Shown here: positions 19,903-31,613 of the stretch, piece after piece
Numbering within the stretch: position 1 is the stretch's first letter
How the letters are laid out: every line of letters begins with the position of its first letter
From: Chaetoceros tenuissimus
Lineage: Eukaryota; Bacillariophyta; Thalassiosirophyceae; Chaetocerotales; Chaetocerotaceae
Length of the DNA: 64,000 nucleotides
Assembly (NCBI GenBank): GCA_021927905.1
Contig: BLLK01000062.1
Coordinates: 1,612,001-1,676,000, forward strand
Direction of reading: 5' to 3'
Notes under the pieces: generated by a model
What the model was told of the DNA's origin: nothing
Database searches by the model: none
Seen by the model: only the letters and a program-made list of their open reading frames with translations
Position numbers and translations under genes: made by a program

Positions 19903-22885
19903 TTATATAAGAAGGGAAGGTACCCTTGATGGCCTAGTGTGAGTGAACTGGCCGGCTTTTATGGCAACCGGCTGATGTGTTCGAATCCTATTTCCTGATG
20001 AGACTCCAAAAGGTGATATCGTCATTGTTGTTTTATCCTTTGAGCTTTTCATCACATCTGAGTTCATGTTACGTCGTAGGGTCTTTTTTACCCAAGTGGT
20101 CACGCTTTTATTTCCACCCACTCCTTCGTCATCCAAAAATTGAGGGATACTGACATTGGATTCCTTTTCAATACGTGAGCGAGTCTTTTCCTTTCGTGCC
20201 TGTTGCTTTAAGTAATAGCTCTGCCTTCCAACATTCGCACCTCCTAACACAGTACGAAGAATATCAGACCCCGGATTATCAGCCACTTTGTTGTACAAGT
20301 CTAGAAGCTGGCGGTCCAATTCAGCAGGAGATAGTTGAATCTTCAATTTTGGTGATGAGAGCAGAGAGTCTACATCGAGATCTAATCTCTTATCTATTTC
20401 TGACAACATTCGATGTTGCAAGTCCTTTGGTAGAACATCACTCTGACGAATCTCTTGCGAAAGTGTTGACCTAAATTCTCTATATCTATCTCTCGTTTTC
20501 TTGACCGTTGTGGACAAAGACTTTCGCCTTTCCTCGTCCTCGATGATCGGTGGTAGCCCAATCTAATGTTTGAAAAACCACATGGATTAGCAGGTGATGA
20601 TATAAATCTAGGTATTTTGTTTTTGAACTTTCTTACCTCGATACCAGCTGCATCGGACTCCATTGCACGCCGATACTCTTCGGCTTCATTTTCTGTTATA
20701 CATCCTGCAGCTGCAAATCTTTCATTCGCTGCTTCCCAAGATAGAGCATATGAGTACTCATTTGACAATGGCTCTGGAGAATGAGTCAGGGCATAGTATA
20801 GGTTTCCTTAATTGCATTATTCGGATTAAAATGAGTCAGATAGTCTAATACAAGCCAGCTTTTACAGAATCAACAATGACTTACCAACAAACTCTTCCTT
20901 ATTCGCATAAGTTAAACAGTTTGGAAACTGTGCAAAAAAATCATTCGATGGATGAGATGGTACAATTACGAATTTCCCCATGGCTAAAGCTTCCGCGACA
21001 GTAGTACATAAAACTTCCGACAATGAGGGGTTCACGAAAATTTTATGTGTAGGAGCAAGAGCAGCATGATCAATGGGTCCATGGAAGTCCATTGACAGAT
21101 CAAGTTTGGAACTTCTCTTTTTCGCCTCTTCTAAATCTGGTCCACCTCCATACATATCAAATTTGATTGACAGATCTGCACTCTCCTCTGCATACTTCAG
21201 TAATTCCATCAATGAACCAATGCCTTTTGACCATAACATTTTTCCAATAAAGTAAACCTTTGGCTCGGCATCTGCACCAAAAATAGGATGATTCTTTCCT
21301 TCCTCGGTTTGTAAGACTTGGGATAACTCCTTGCCATAATCCAAAAAAGTATTTCTTACGCCATGCACATTTTCCACAAGTTCCTTTTCAGGTGCAAATT
21401 TATCCAGTGTTCCAGATAATTTAATGATTCTATGACAGTGAGCTCTACACATCCATGAGCTAAGTAAACGCATACCTGGAGCCTGAAAAATGAAGTATGT
21501 CAGAAAAAATATGAAGAAGTTGTAATGCATATAGTGGGAAGTTTTACGAATGTACTTACTCTGAGATAAGCCGCAGGTTGCTCTAACGCGTATACAAAGT
21601 AATTTGTATGAACGATTCCAACAACATGAGCAAATTTACTTGTCCAGCTTGAAGCAAAGTGTAAGCGAATATTTCCGTGGACATCTCGCATTTTTTACAT
21701 CGTCGAACTTACCTTTCCCCTGGCGCGCGATACCAATTTAAATGCTCAGGTTCCTCTAGTACACATATATCAGCATCTTCTTTCTATCATCAGGTATAAG
21801 AAGTATTACATGTAAGAAATTTTCGAAGTCAATGCCACAAATTTGGATTTCAGAAAGAGATTTCTTACCGGTATCATAGCTGTAATATCACCCATACTGT
21901 AAATGGAGTTTTCTAATGTTTCATGTCGCCCAATATACCATGCAATATTTAAATTTTCAGAAGCTTCTGGTAAGCCAGCTTTCTCTCTGAGCCATGTACG
22001 AATCCATGCTTCTTGTTCCTCTGCTGTGTCAAATGCTCTTTCTTTTCCATAAATTTTATCTCTATCTTTTTCGCGTTCAAGCCAAGGTAGCATTAGAGTT
22101 ACTTTGCCACCAGCTTCTTTCCTACCTTCTGTCAAAAATGAAGCTCGAAGGAGTGGATTGACTGCTGTACCTGTCATCCATGGGAGAGAGGCTGTTGTAA
22201 CTATCCATATATTTTTTGACTTGTCACCTATGTCAGTGTGTGGAAGAATAGCTTCCCCTTCCATTGCAGGACGAGGAGCAAATTTGACTTGATTGGTTTC
22301 ATTTGTTATGATTTCAAGTCGGATTTCTTTTTTCTTTTTGTCAGTAGAGTTTTTGGTAGATATTTCATCAGCCCAATCCTGTAACATCCTATCCCAATTA
22401 GCAAACCCTTCAAACCTTTGTCTTGACCTCCTAGGTTTCCCCTCTACTTCAGAAACTGTCACAACAGTCGAATTTGAAGGGATGCTACTATGAACAGTTT
22501 CATTTTCCATTCTCAGTACTTGATTTTCTCCGTCTAATAATAGTTTCCATTGATCTAATAGCTTGACTTTTTCCTTCCCATTCTTTTTTTGGGTTTCGGG
22601 TGAGAAGTCGACAACTATTGATTTAATTTCCTCAAATGTCTTTTTCCAACGTTGCCTTGCAAGCTTGATTCTTTTTTCATCTCTTAATTTCGCTTCGCTT
22701 GCCTTTTTTTCTGATGATGATTGATCTAAGTTTTCAACAACAGCATTTGGGTTCTGATGATTTAATAAGTCTTCATCATTTGTGTTTTTTGACGAGGAAG
22801 TCTCTTTTCCCGTCTCTATATCTGCACCATTGGAAGTTATTGTATACTGCAATAGAAGCAGAAAGATCAGACTTCGAGAGTTCAT
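19903..22885 (-). CDS. Digalactosyldiacylglycerol synthase (DGD1/DGD2-type GT4)
   Basis: Six exons (22885-21869, 21783-21713, 21647-21560, 21482-20885, 20806-20637, 20562-19903) give 867 aa. After a signal peptide (LIFLLLLQYTITSNG) comes a charged leader of about 220 residues. The catalytic part starts at IVTTASLPWMTGTAVNPLLRA and continues with CVLEEPEHLNWY, HVVGIVHTNYFVYALE, KVYFIGKMLWSKG and FVNPSLSEVLCTTVAEALAMGKFVIVP (the GT4 E-x7-E site). The next exons carry NEYSYALSWEAANERF, the conserved DGD C-terminus, so the frame at 19903-20768 belongs to this gene. The last 200 residues are a basic, Ser/Thr-rich extension not known from plant enzymes. The enzyme makes the plastid lipid DGDG from MGDG. 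Confidence 0.9.
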
Positions 22886-23453
22886 TTCCAAGCAATGAAT
22901 ATTCCTCTTTGTCTTTATTTGCTCTATGGTTTCCTATTGTCTAGCCAATAGCATAAAGGAATGTTGCGTTTTTCTCATTGAGTTTGAGTTCTAAAGATTT
23001 TTTCCAGCAAACTTTTAGTGGCTACGTTGCATGCGTTGCAAAAGCAGATGTTTATGGATGTCGATGTGTCAGTTGACATTTTGGGGGTAGAAATTGTTTC
23101 CATCTATTGAATAAAAATGGATAATTTTGGATTTTCATTTGCTTGTTTGAATTAGTAAAATTCATGCCTTTTTAATAATAATGAAAAATCATTCGTTCAA
23201 CTAAGAGAAATATAAATAGATTATTTACTATAGTCACTTTGTGGGAGAAAAGGGGGTTGTAACACAATATGAAATTTGATTTGGAAAATTCAGGCCTCAT
23301 AATATTATGCCCTTCTTTCCTTTGTCCAAGTTTAAAACAGCTAAGTATTCAAAAATATAAGCTATGCTTTCTAAAAATAATGTTTTATATGTGCAGGAAA
23401 AATTAATTTATCCTAAAAGTACCTACAACATATTCCTGATGATAAAAATTTTA
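22886..23453. other. AT-rich intergenic stretch
   Basis: No gene is seen in these 568 bases. The part next to 22886 should hold the DGDG synthase promoter; the rest is AT-rich and without recognisable repeats. Confidence 0.4.
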
Positions 23454-24200
23454 TCATTTCACATATACTCTCATTTTCCTTGTACTGTAGAGGTCTGCAT
23501 TTGAAGCCAATGACCAATCTGGACCTAAACCTGACACATTTCCTGGCTTATTACCAATTCCAAGATCAGCGATACTACCGTCATTGAAACGATTGAAAGC
23601 AAACACAGTACCAACATAGCTTCCTCCTCCATTCACATGTACCTGCACTTCATGCCTCCAGAAATATTTTTATCAGTCACTGGCTTCTTGCCTTTCATCA
23701 CATTCTTATGTATATCATTCGAAAGGTCATGTTTCCAAGGTTCTTCACCCATGAATATAACAAACAAGAGATTTGCAGCACTGAAAATATCCGACGTGGT
23801 ACTATCAAGTCGAATCATTTCGTATTCTTCCGGTGACCTTTGCGCTCATGGTACTGGAATCTTGACCTTGTATTCTCTTTTGTATGCTGTTCCATAGGTA
23901 GCAATCGACATCTATTAAAATCGCTCACTTTGACACCATGCACAGGATCTAATAAGAATTGCATTGTCTGTGTATCCACATGGACTATGTCCTTGGAATG
24001 CAAATCATGCAGTCCCAAGATGAAATTTACCCATGCTGCTTTTTCGATTCCTTTCTTGTATGCCTTGCGAACAGCATCTTGTCAACTTGGTCTCCTTTTG
24101 TTCTCCCTCTATTATTGTCATGTTCTTGCTCCAACTTTTCTAGTTCTTCTACACTTCAACCCTGCAATCTTACGACTGACACCCTAATACAAAGGCAAAC
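23454..24200 (-). pseudogene. Decayed protein-kinase-like gene fragment
   Basis: Reading leftward, fragments of a kinase-like domain lie in two frames. The first has VRKAYKKGIEKAAW, then LHDLHSKDIVHVDTQTMQFLLD and VKVSDFNRCRLLP (catalytic loop and a DFN in place of DFG). The second has AQRSPEEYEMIRLDSTTSDIFSAANLLF and GEEPWKHDL. The frame shifts after RSRFQYHE, a stop lies just upstream of the first fragment, and there is no N-lobe. A third frame overlapping the end (23454-23660, to the stop) reads WRHEVQVHVNGGGSYVGTV and ADLGIGNKPG, a beta-rich segment I cannot place. The DFNRCR type of kinase is seen in other diatom and fungal-like genomes. This looks like a relic of a host gene rather than an intron-split active one, because the break is inside the domain with no splice sites. 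Confidence 0.65.
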
Positions 24201-24414
24201 ACAAACGAGACTGATTTGGTTGAGACTCTTTCACCTTTCTCAGCATCTGAGGTTACACGCATGCCATTATGTTTTGCAAACGATACAACAACGCATGCAT
24301 CTTGAAACTAAAATCCATTACCTACAAAAAGCAGGCACTGAATAGAAAGTAAGCAAAAACGAAGCATTACAAGTTTAAATTACTTTCAAATAACAAGTCC
24401 ATAATCATTCCCTC

Positions 24415-25266
24415 CTATAGTAAATCTTTCCTATGTACATTGAAGACTCTAGATAAATGTGTATGAACTGTCTCGTAAACGACCATGCTTGAACCATTTG
24501 CAATGGAAGATCGAATCAACCCGGGAACCAAACCACGCATTAGTTTGCCTTGTTTTGCATTTTCCTTAAGTAATTGGATCGCACTAATGTTTGGATTGAA
24601 GTTCCCTGATTGTCTCTGAGTTTTTACTACATCAAAGGGCCAACAACTGAGCCACGCAAAATTGGCACATATTGCCCCTTTTGCAAAAGGCGTTAAATTT
24701 GTGGAGTCTTCATTACATAAAATCTTTGGTACCATACCAGCGCTACAAGCTTGCTTTGCTAAATCCACATAGACTATAAAAGATGCAAAAAGTATTGTAT
24801 TTCTGCCAAATGTGACCATGCTACCATCCAAAATATTCTTCTTGATGAGAGCAAAGCTCATTTTCGTTTTATTATCCTTTTGCACCTGCCTTCTAATTTT
24901 GAGAAAGTCTGTTGGTATCTCTACTATAGCTCTTCCTACTCCTCCAGATATCCCAGCTAATAATACATTTGAGTCAATATTCATGAAAGTATACCGAGGA
25001 AAATTGTTTTTCTCCAGAACTTCTCTAGCTTTCGCACTCACTCCAAATTGAGCAGATCTCATAAATGATCCTCCGACTAATAATGGCAAACCTCCACGGT
25101 ATAGACCCTTCAGACCTTCTTTAGAATAGAGCTCTTTCACAATATGAGTTGCAGATGAAGATGACATACCCTGCATCCTTGTTTTCAAAGTGTCTAGTGG
25201 TTGTCCTATGATTACAGTGGTGAGGCCATAGCTGGCGCCACTTATAAATGTTATTAGACTTTCCAT
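24415..25266 (-). CDS. Mitochondrial carrier (SLC25) family protein
   Basis: A single-exon 283-aa protein with the three repeats of the mitochondrial carrier fold. The signatures are GQPLDTLKTRMQG, EIPTDFLKIRRQVQ and CWPFDVVKTQRQSG (PxDxxK type, the third as PFDVVKTQ). GLKGLYRGGLPLLVGG is the usual post-signature stretch of repeat one. The protein sits in the mitochondrial inner membrane. The substrate cannot be read with confidence. The N-terminus is short, with no presequence, as usual. Confidence 0.9.
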   Translation of the reverse strand: MESLITFISGASYGLTTVIIGQPLDTLKTRMQGMSSSSATHIVKELYSKEGLKGLYRGGLPLLVGGSFMRSAQFGVSAKAREVLEKNNFPRYTFMNIDSNVLLAGISGGVGRAIVEIPTDFLKIRRQVQKDNKTKMSFALIKKNILDGSMVTFGRNTILFASFIVYVDLAKQACSAGMVPKILCNEDSTNLTPFAKGAICANFAWLSCWPFDVVKTQRQSGNFNPNISAIQLLKENAKQGKLMRGLVPGLIRSSIANGSSMVVYETVHTHLSRVFNVHRKDLL

Positions 25267-25672
25267 GGTTTGAGTCCTTTTATGAATGAAAAAGAATCAA
25301 TCTAAATAGATGTACTTCATCACATCATTGATCATTGGATGTTCCGTTCATCGGCTGCTTCGTACTGCAATTAGATACGTACGAGTTCTTCCTCCAATTG
25401 CAATAGAAAAACGAAAAGTATGACCAACTTATCACTGAAAATCCACGACTTAATGTACTAGTGTCATTAGCTCAACATTGTGTGTGCTCTTGATGTGCAA
25501 AATGATGTGCCAAACAGTCTTTTCTGTGCAGGCGCCATAACATGAATGAAAGAGAGGAATTGGATTTAAAAATACATAATCGTAACAACATAAACTCGTG
25601 AAATCTGTTTCTCTTCAACGGCGAATTGGAATTACAACATATAATCTGCAATAAGTTTACAAATCTGAAATA
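25267..25672. promoter_or_regulatory. Divergent intergenic region
   Basis: These 406 bases separate the carrier (leftward) from the Ser/Thr/Pro membrane protein (rightward). A TACGTACG element lies at about 25376-25383, a shorter version of the GTACGTAC motif seen in three other gaps. A missed 5' exon encoding a signal peptide for the rightward gene could lie here, but none was found. Confidence 0.4.
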
Positions 25673-27082
25673 ATGAGCACAGGAGAAATTATATTTGAAC
25701 TTTATAAAAGAAGTAATCCAGATGAATTTGGAGGAGACGGAGAAGACGTGTCTTCCTACAAAGAAGCTTTGATTAAGAACCCAAGATTCAGGCATTATGA
25801 GTACATTCCTCCTCGTGAAATTGATTCAACAGGCAGTGTAGAGAATGAGTACGAGGGAGTAGAGCGAAACTTGGTTTACCCGACACCAAGTCCTACTCCT
25901 GCACCAAGTCAAACAACAGTTTCTCCAACAAATGTGCCAAGCATTGGAAAAAGTGAAAGTCCATCGGCGACAACAGAAAGTCCAACTAATGTTGTGACGA
26001 GTATGCCTACTTTGAAAATAACAGTATCACCAACAAAATCTCCTTCTAAGCAACCAACAAATGGAAGGGTCATCAACAATCCTTCTTCTACTGATGATTT
26101 GTTCCTTCCAGAAATTGACTGCACTATTGATGGCGAAGGAAACGTCAATGGACCTTTTAATGGAAGCGCTGAAGCTGACTATGTTAGTTATAAATACAAA
26201 ATTGTTTCTTCTGGGGCAGATCTTGAAACTGAAATTTTGCCGCCACTCGAGAAGAAATTGCTTGAAATGCTTCTTCCTAATGTCTTTTCCTGTGAGCAAA
26301 ATGGACGTTCTCTTTACGATTCTCAGGGTAGAAGACTTTCTATGATTGGCGCATCGTCGAAACCAAATGATGTTGTTTCCACAACTGGTGAGTATTTCTT
26401 CCATTGTATTATATTTTGGTTGTAAAATCAATCATACTAATCCATTAAAATATCTACAGAGAATTGTGCTGCTATAAATACTGCCTATGGATGTGACATT
26501 GTCGATGGTGCAATGACATTCTATTCTACAGATGGTACGACTGATGTACTGGATCTACAAACGAAAACATGCGAAGCTTTGAACAGTGATGACTTGAAAA
26601 TGGTGCACCCAGCCATCATGGGGCTTGAATGTGTAACCTCTGATGTCATTCCTCCAATCACAGGACCTGGTCCATTCCAGCCAAGTACAAGGATTACTGC
26701 ACCTGCTGTGATTGCTGGTGCAGCTGCTGCCCTTTTTGTTGTCCTTGCTGCGTATGCATATAGAAGAAAAAATAAGAATGATGATGACCAGGATGGTTCA
26801 TTCCCAAAATTAAATCACCTAGATGATAGTGATGTCAATAATTCAAACTCTCTTTCTCAGGATGATATACCTCTAGCATGGACAACTAAAGCAACATATG
26901 ATATGCGAAGTATTATTCCAACAGGATTTTGCCCTGAGACAATTGTTGAAAATCCTGATGAAGATGATGACAAAGATGATATTGCTTTAGATGAAGTGTC
27001 TTTGAATCAGCTCAGTATGGAAGCTTATGATACAAGTAACAACAGCAGCAATCAGTCTTTGAATTGCTCCATGTATAGGTAG
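25673..27082 (+). CDS. Ser/Thr/Pro-rich single-pass membrane protein, unknown function
   Basis: Exons 25673-26387 and 26460-27082 give 445 aa. A polar N-terminus is followed by a linker of PTPSP, SPTNVPS and SPTKSPS units (about residues 70-130), typical of diatom surface proteins. A globular part follows with Cys in EIDCTIDGEG, VFSCEQNG, ENCAAINTAYGCDIV, KTCEALN and GLECVTSD. A membrane helix at about 342-365 (APAVIAGAAAALFVVLAAYAY) precedes RRKNK and an acidic tail of 90 residues (NPDEDDDKDD). The topology is probably extracellular N-terminus and cytosolic C-terminus. No N-terminal signal peptide is visible, so a first exon may be missing. No enzyme motif is recognised. Confidence 0.75.
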
Positions 27083-27185
27083 ACGAGTGTTGCTTTTAGA
27101 TTAGCTTACGGCTTGAACAGAAAAACGAAGAAAATGAATAGATAGAAGCACAAGCATCTCAAACTGAACATTATGTAAATTAAAG

Positions 27186-28923
27186 TCATCTTTTATAATA
27201 ATCTGAACTCATTCCGATCATTTCTAAGTATGCAATCAAATTGTGAGCATGCATGACACTAGGACTCCTAAGCTTTTTCAATGCTCGACGTTCTGTAGAT
27301 CTGACATCTGACACTGTAATCCCACCGCCACATGCTTCAACAACTTGCCTTACTGTTTTTGTCTGACCATCATCTAAACCTAAACGAAGTCGAACTATGT
27401 CACGTTCGTGCGGAGACAACTCTGCTGCCATTGCATTTTCAAGCGTCTGTCTTAGAAAACTTATTTCAACAAAATCCTCCGGTGCAGTTTCACTACATTG
27501 TAAACGATCTAATAATAATAAACTACTTTCTCCGGAATTGTCGCCTCCAGCACCCGAACCCTTATATGCAGCATTACCACCATTGAAAACAGGTTCGTCG
27601 ATCGAGAGAAGGGATTCTGTTGCCCGCAAAGCTGTTCGAAGTCTATTAACTGTTACTCCCATCTCTGCAGCAATAGCGTCTTCAGATGGAATAGCCTCTG
27701 AAGATTCCACATATTGTTTCACTAGCGATTTGTATGCATTCTAATTACAAAATCAACAAGGTATGAGAAAAGAAGTGTAAATAAAATCATTGAAATTCAC
27801 AAGCAGCACGCACCTTAATTTCGTGAAGTTGAGCTGGAACCTTTAGACAACCTGTAGATGCATTCTGAAAACTTTGTCGGACATAACTAGTGATCCAATG
27901 TGTGGAATATGTACTAAAACGTAGGCCTCGATCTGGGTCAAATTTATCAACTGCACGTGCAAGACCTAATACTCCTTCTTGAATTACTTCATCTAAACTT
28001 GGTCTATCCCATCCTCCATTGTAAAGATTCATAGCCTTTGCACCTTCACCATTTCCAGCTGCAAAACTTCTACCCATCCATTTTTTCGATATCGAGACAA
28101 CGAGCCGAATATTACTTCTCATTAAAGTTGTTCTAGACTCTGCCCCAACATGTAGTATTGTTCTTAATTCATCTTTCCCTCCAGGGACATTAAGTGCTGT
28201 TTTTACTTCTTCATCTGTCATGATTGCGAGATCTGCCTCAATAGCAGAGAGACTAAGTTTAGATCCATCTTGTACCAAAGTACTTGAAATTCTTTGGTCA
28301 ACTTTGAACTTTTGATCTGAATGAGATTCTCTCCATAATTCATTCGCATGAGATGAGCTAGAATCATAAACAGACATGAAGTCAACATTATCGCCTAAAC
28401 TTTCCAGTAATAACTCCTCTTCGTTAGGTACCAGTAATAAAGACTCATTTTCATCTTCCCATAGCGATTGAGAAAGTCTGAGCTCTTCAGCTTGTATCTT
28501 CTTCTCTTCTATTATATCAATCATTTGATCCCTAAGCTTCTTTGCTAAAACAACTTTTCGTCCCAAATCATTTTCCATTTCCTTGGTGAGGATATCATGT
28601 TGCATCATTTCTTCTCTGAGATACCATGCTCCTCCTTCTCGTTTCGCAGCTTCTGCTTTTCGATTTGACCTAGATATTTGTGCATAATTTATCTTCTTTT
28701 CCTTTAATATTTTCTCCACTTTATCAGTAATACCATCGCTCGACCCCATAGAATCTTTTGACTTTGCACTTTTCAAAGGCTGCACTTTCACCTTATTATT
28801 TGGAACACATCCACTCCGTGACCGAATGCTATTTATTGACTCTGGAGAAATCGATATCGTATGAAAGCCATTTATCCTGTACACATAGCACTGCAGTAAA
28901 AATAACAAAGCTTGCCTATTCAT
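27186..28923 (-). CDS. Plastid RNA polymerase sigma-70 factor
   Basis: Exons 28923-27814 and 27740-27186 give 554 aa. Region 2 reads RSNIRLVVSISKKWMGR, then LDEVIQEGVLGLARAVDKFDPDRGLRFSTYSTHWITSYVRQSF, the core-binding and -10 recognition part. The C-terminal part has region 3 (AIAAEMGVTVNRLRTAL, LLSIDEPV) and region 4 (LSPHERDIVRLRLGLDDG...VSDVRSTERRALKKLRSP). Sigma factors in diatoms are nuclear-encoded and serve the plastid-encoded polymerase. The leader (MNRQALLFLLQCYVYRINGFHT) is hydrophobic with a Phe after the likely cleavage site, consistent with plastid import. The intron donor is GTGCGT, less usual than its neighbours. TGACGTCA lies 202 bases upstream. Confidence 0.92.
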
Positions 28924-29124
28924 TTTGACTAAGACAAAAATTACAGATATTTTTATTCACAATGAAGACGCAATGTTTTCAAAATTGTACTTGCATTAAA
29001 GAGCATAGATTGCCATTGAATCGAATGAACACTACTCGTAAAGAATGAAAATTGCTGCAGAAACAATAGCGGAAAGTGTGCGCTGGTTGCCCCAACAAGT
29101 TGGGGACAAAGGAGAAAAGGAAAA

Positions 29125-29132
29125 TGACGTCA
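29125..29132. promoter_or_regulatory. TGACGTCA palindrome upstream of the sigma factor gene
   Basis: A perfect TGACGTCA lies in the 292-base gap between the sigma factor (leftward, ATG at 28923) and the 3' end of an aminopeptidase gene. It is one of three perfect copies in the window, each 5' of a gene for a plastid protein. bZIP binding is inferred. Confidence 0.5.
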
Positions 29133-29215
29133 TGTCTACATCATCCAATAGAAGCCGTTATTACTTGTAACCGCTTTTAGTGTATCATATTTCATGTAAT
29201 TTTTTCATTTATTTT

Positions 29216-31085
29216 CTACTTTCCTTGTCTTGATACCCATTCAGTTACCATCTTTGCTCCAAAACCAGTCGCTCCCTTCGCATCGTCCCAAACTGGTCCA
29301 GCGATATCGATATGTGCGAATGGCTTATCTTCACTAACAAAATTTTGCAAGAAAAGCGCTGCTTGGATCGCTCCTCCATATCTGGTTCCAATATTCTTCA
29401 AGTCTGCAATTTTACTCTTGAGTAATTCGTTGTATTCTGTCTCCATAGGCATTCTCCAAGATTTTTCTCCGGTGGTTTTTGATACATCTTCCAATTCCTT
29501 TGCTAGATCGTCATTGTGAGTCCATACGCCGCAAATCTTTTTTCCTAAAGAAACCATGCAAGCCCCTGTTAGGGTAGATAATTCGATGATGGAATCACAC
29601 TTTGCTTCTCTGTCCGCGTATACTAATGCATCAGCCATTGTGAGACGTCCTTCGGCATCAGTATTCAAAACTTCAATTGTCAACCCGTTTGATGCTGTCA
29701 ATATATCACTTGGAACCATTGCTTTTTCATTTACCATGTTCTATCACGAAAAGTCAGAATAATATCACAAACCAATGCATGCAGACTGACAAAATAATCT
29801 TACCTCGCATGCAGCAACAATAAAATGTGCCTCAACTCCCTCTGGTGCGATGTTTCCAATAATTTTGGCAGCTCCAAGAACTGCAGCCTATCAAAAAGAA
29901 CATATGTCAAAATTTTCCAAACGCAAAATGAATATGCAATCCATGATCTACAACATTTTCTCACTCACCGCTCCACCACAGTCAAACTTCATGAGCTCCA
30001 TCATTGCAGTCTTGATGTTGTATCCACCGGTATCAAACAACAAACCCTTGCCAACAATTCCAACTCTTTTCTTCACAATTCCACTTGGCGGCTTGTATGT
30101 TAAGTGAATAAATCGTGGTTCGGTTTCAGATCCACGTGCAACTCCCAAGTATGCTCCCATACCTAATTCTTCGCACTCCTCTTTGCCTAGAATTTTGTGG
30201 GTGATGGTTCCACCACTCTCATCAGCAACACGCTTTGCTGCTTTTGCAAGTGATTCGGAATTGAGTACATTATGTGGAGCATTCACAACATCCTTAGTAA
30301 GTCTAATACCAGCAGCATAAGCTCTTCCAGTTTTAATAGCCTTTTCGATAAGTGCTTCATCTGACATTCCTTTCTCGCAAACAATTGTCAACAACTCAAG
30401 GTTCTCAGCTTTGGTTTTAACATCTCTGGTTTTGTATCTATTATCTGAATGAAGTGCATCATAAAACTCAGCTACAAAACTACTGAAACTCGAATTGGAC
30501 AAATCATAGTCAATCACAAAGGAAACATTTTTCGCATTACAATCGCAACATTTTGCAGCAACTGCAGCCCCTAGCTTTGCCATAGATTTCTCTGATACTT
30601 CTTCTCTTTCTTCTCCGAGCCCCATTACACAAACAGACGACTTTGAAAGTGACTAGCATGAGATAAAGGTTTGATTCACAAAATATGAATGTGTAAGAGT
30701 TTCAAGTGTTTACCTTCATTCCATCGTTCACAATACGCGTAATTGGTGTTGATGCTCCAACAACAGAACCACACTTTAAAGTTTCATAGGACTCTTCAAT
30801 CATTTCAGTAATGACAGAGCCAAACTTTGAGTCATATTCTTTTGCTTTTCCGGAAATCAAAGGAGTAGAACTTCCTTCTCCTTTCTCAGATGGCCCAAAC
30901 ACTCCAAAGATTGTAAGATCAGAGTTTTCAACTTCTGATAGATTATCTGTTACTTCAATATCTGCTCCATGTCTTCTAGTCAACCCTAGCTTTTTACATG
31001 CCACGTCCATTGACCAAGTGAAAAACACACCCACAGGCATGTTAGGCTCGCTCATAACACTTATTGATCTGTCTCTTGCAACCAT
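29216..31085 (-). CDS. Leucyl aminopeptidase (M17), copy 1, four exons, no targeting leader
   Basis: Exons 31085-30714, 30652-29969, 29887-29804 and 29740-29216 give 554 aa. The M17 catalytic set is complete: GKGLLFDTGGYNIK (metal-binding Lys and Asp), MELMKFDCGG (second metal Asp) and NTDAEGRL (Asp, Glu and Arg signature). It closely resembles the next gene over most of its length, for example APHNVLNSESLA, GMGAYLGVARGSE and the C-terminal AHIDIAGPVWDDAKGATGFG. The N-terminus (MVARDRSISVMSEP) lacks a signal or transit peptide, so a cytosolic enzyme is likely. It has two introns (after DGMK and after VAACE) that the neighbouring copy lacks. M17 enzymes remove N-terminal residues from peptides. 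Confidence 0.92.
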
Positions 31086-31613
31086 TTTTCTACTTATTGA
31101 TCTTTTTTATTCGTCTATCTGAGAATTTATGAACATTCTTCTTCTTCTTTCTTCAAATTCAGTGAAGTTCAATTGAAAGCTCGTGCGTAAGACCCGTTTT
31201 GTCAATGTACTGAGATGTTTTTTGTCAAGTTGTCAAATAACGGCTGTGAAAATGCAGAAGGTACCATAACCTATTTTTGTTGCAAAAATAGATTTAAACT
31301 GTATTAATAACCGTCACAAAATTCTGTGCATCATCATAGTGCTATCAGGTATTTGCAGTTTGAAAAGAATTGCTCGGACCGTCGGACGTGTGCGATGAGT
31401 GATGAGTAAATGGGAAATTAGGGACGATAACTTCCACATGAGGGATTCGATAGAGTTATTTGCTATTTGTAATCTCTCTAGTCTGGATTTGTATAAGAAC
31501 AAATATAAAATAAAAGTTATAAAAAGTAGCTTAATTAAGGGTAGTTTAGAATGGGTCAACATCGAATTTCTCAGATAATTCTAGTCAGTGAGCTTACGGT
31601 GTCTGCAAGGAAA
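31086..31613. other. Gap between tandem aminopeptidase genes
   Basis: These 528 bases separate the two leftward aminopeptidase genes. No gene is seen. Two MYB-like core motifs occur (AACGG near 31237 and AACCGT near 31307). Confidence 0.4.

Noticed and set aside
19903-20768. Separate gene of unknown function
   Set aside because: The exon at 20637-20806 carries the conserved C-terminal motif of DGDG synthase and joins the upstream exon in phase, so it is part of that gene.
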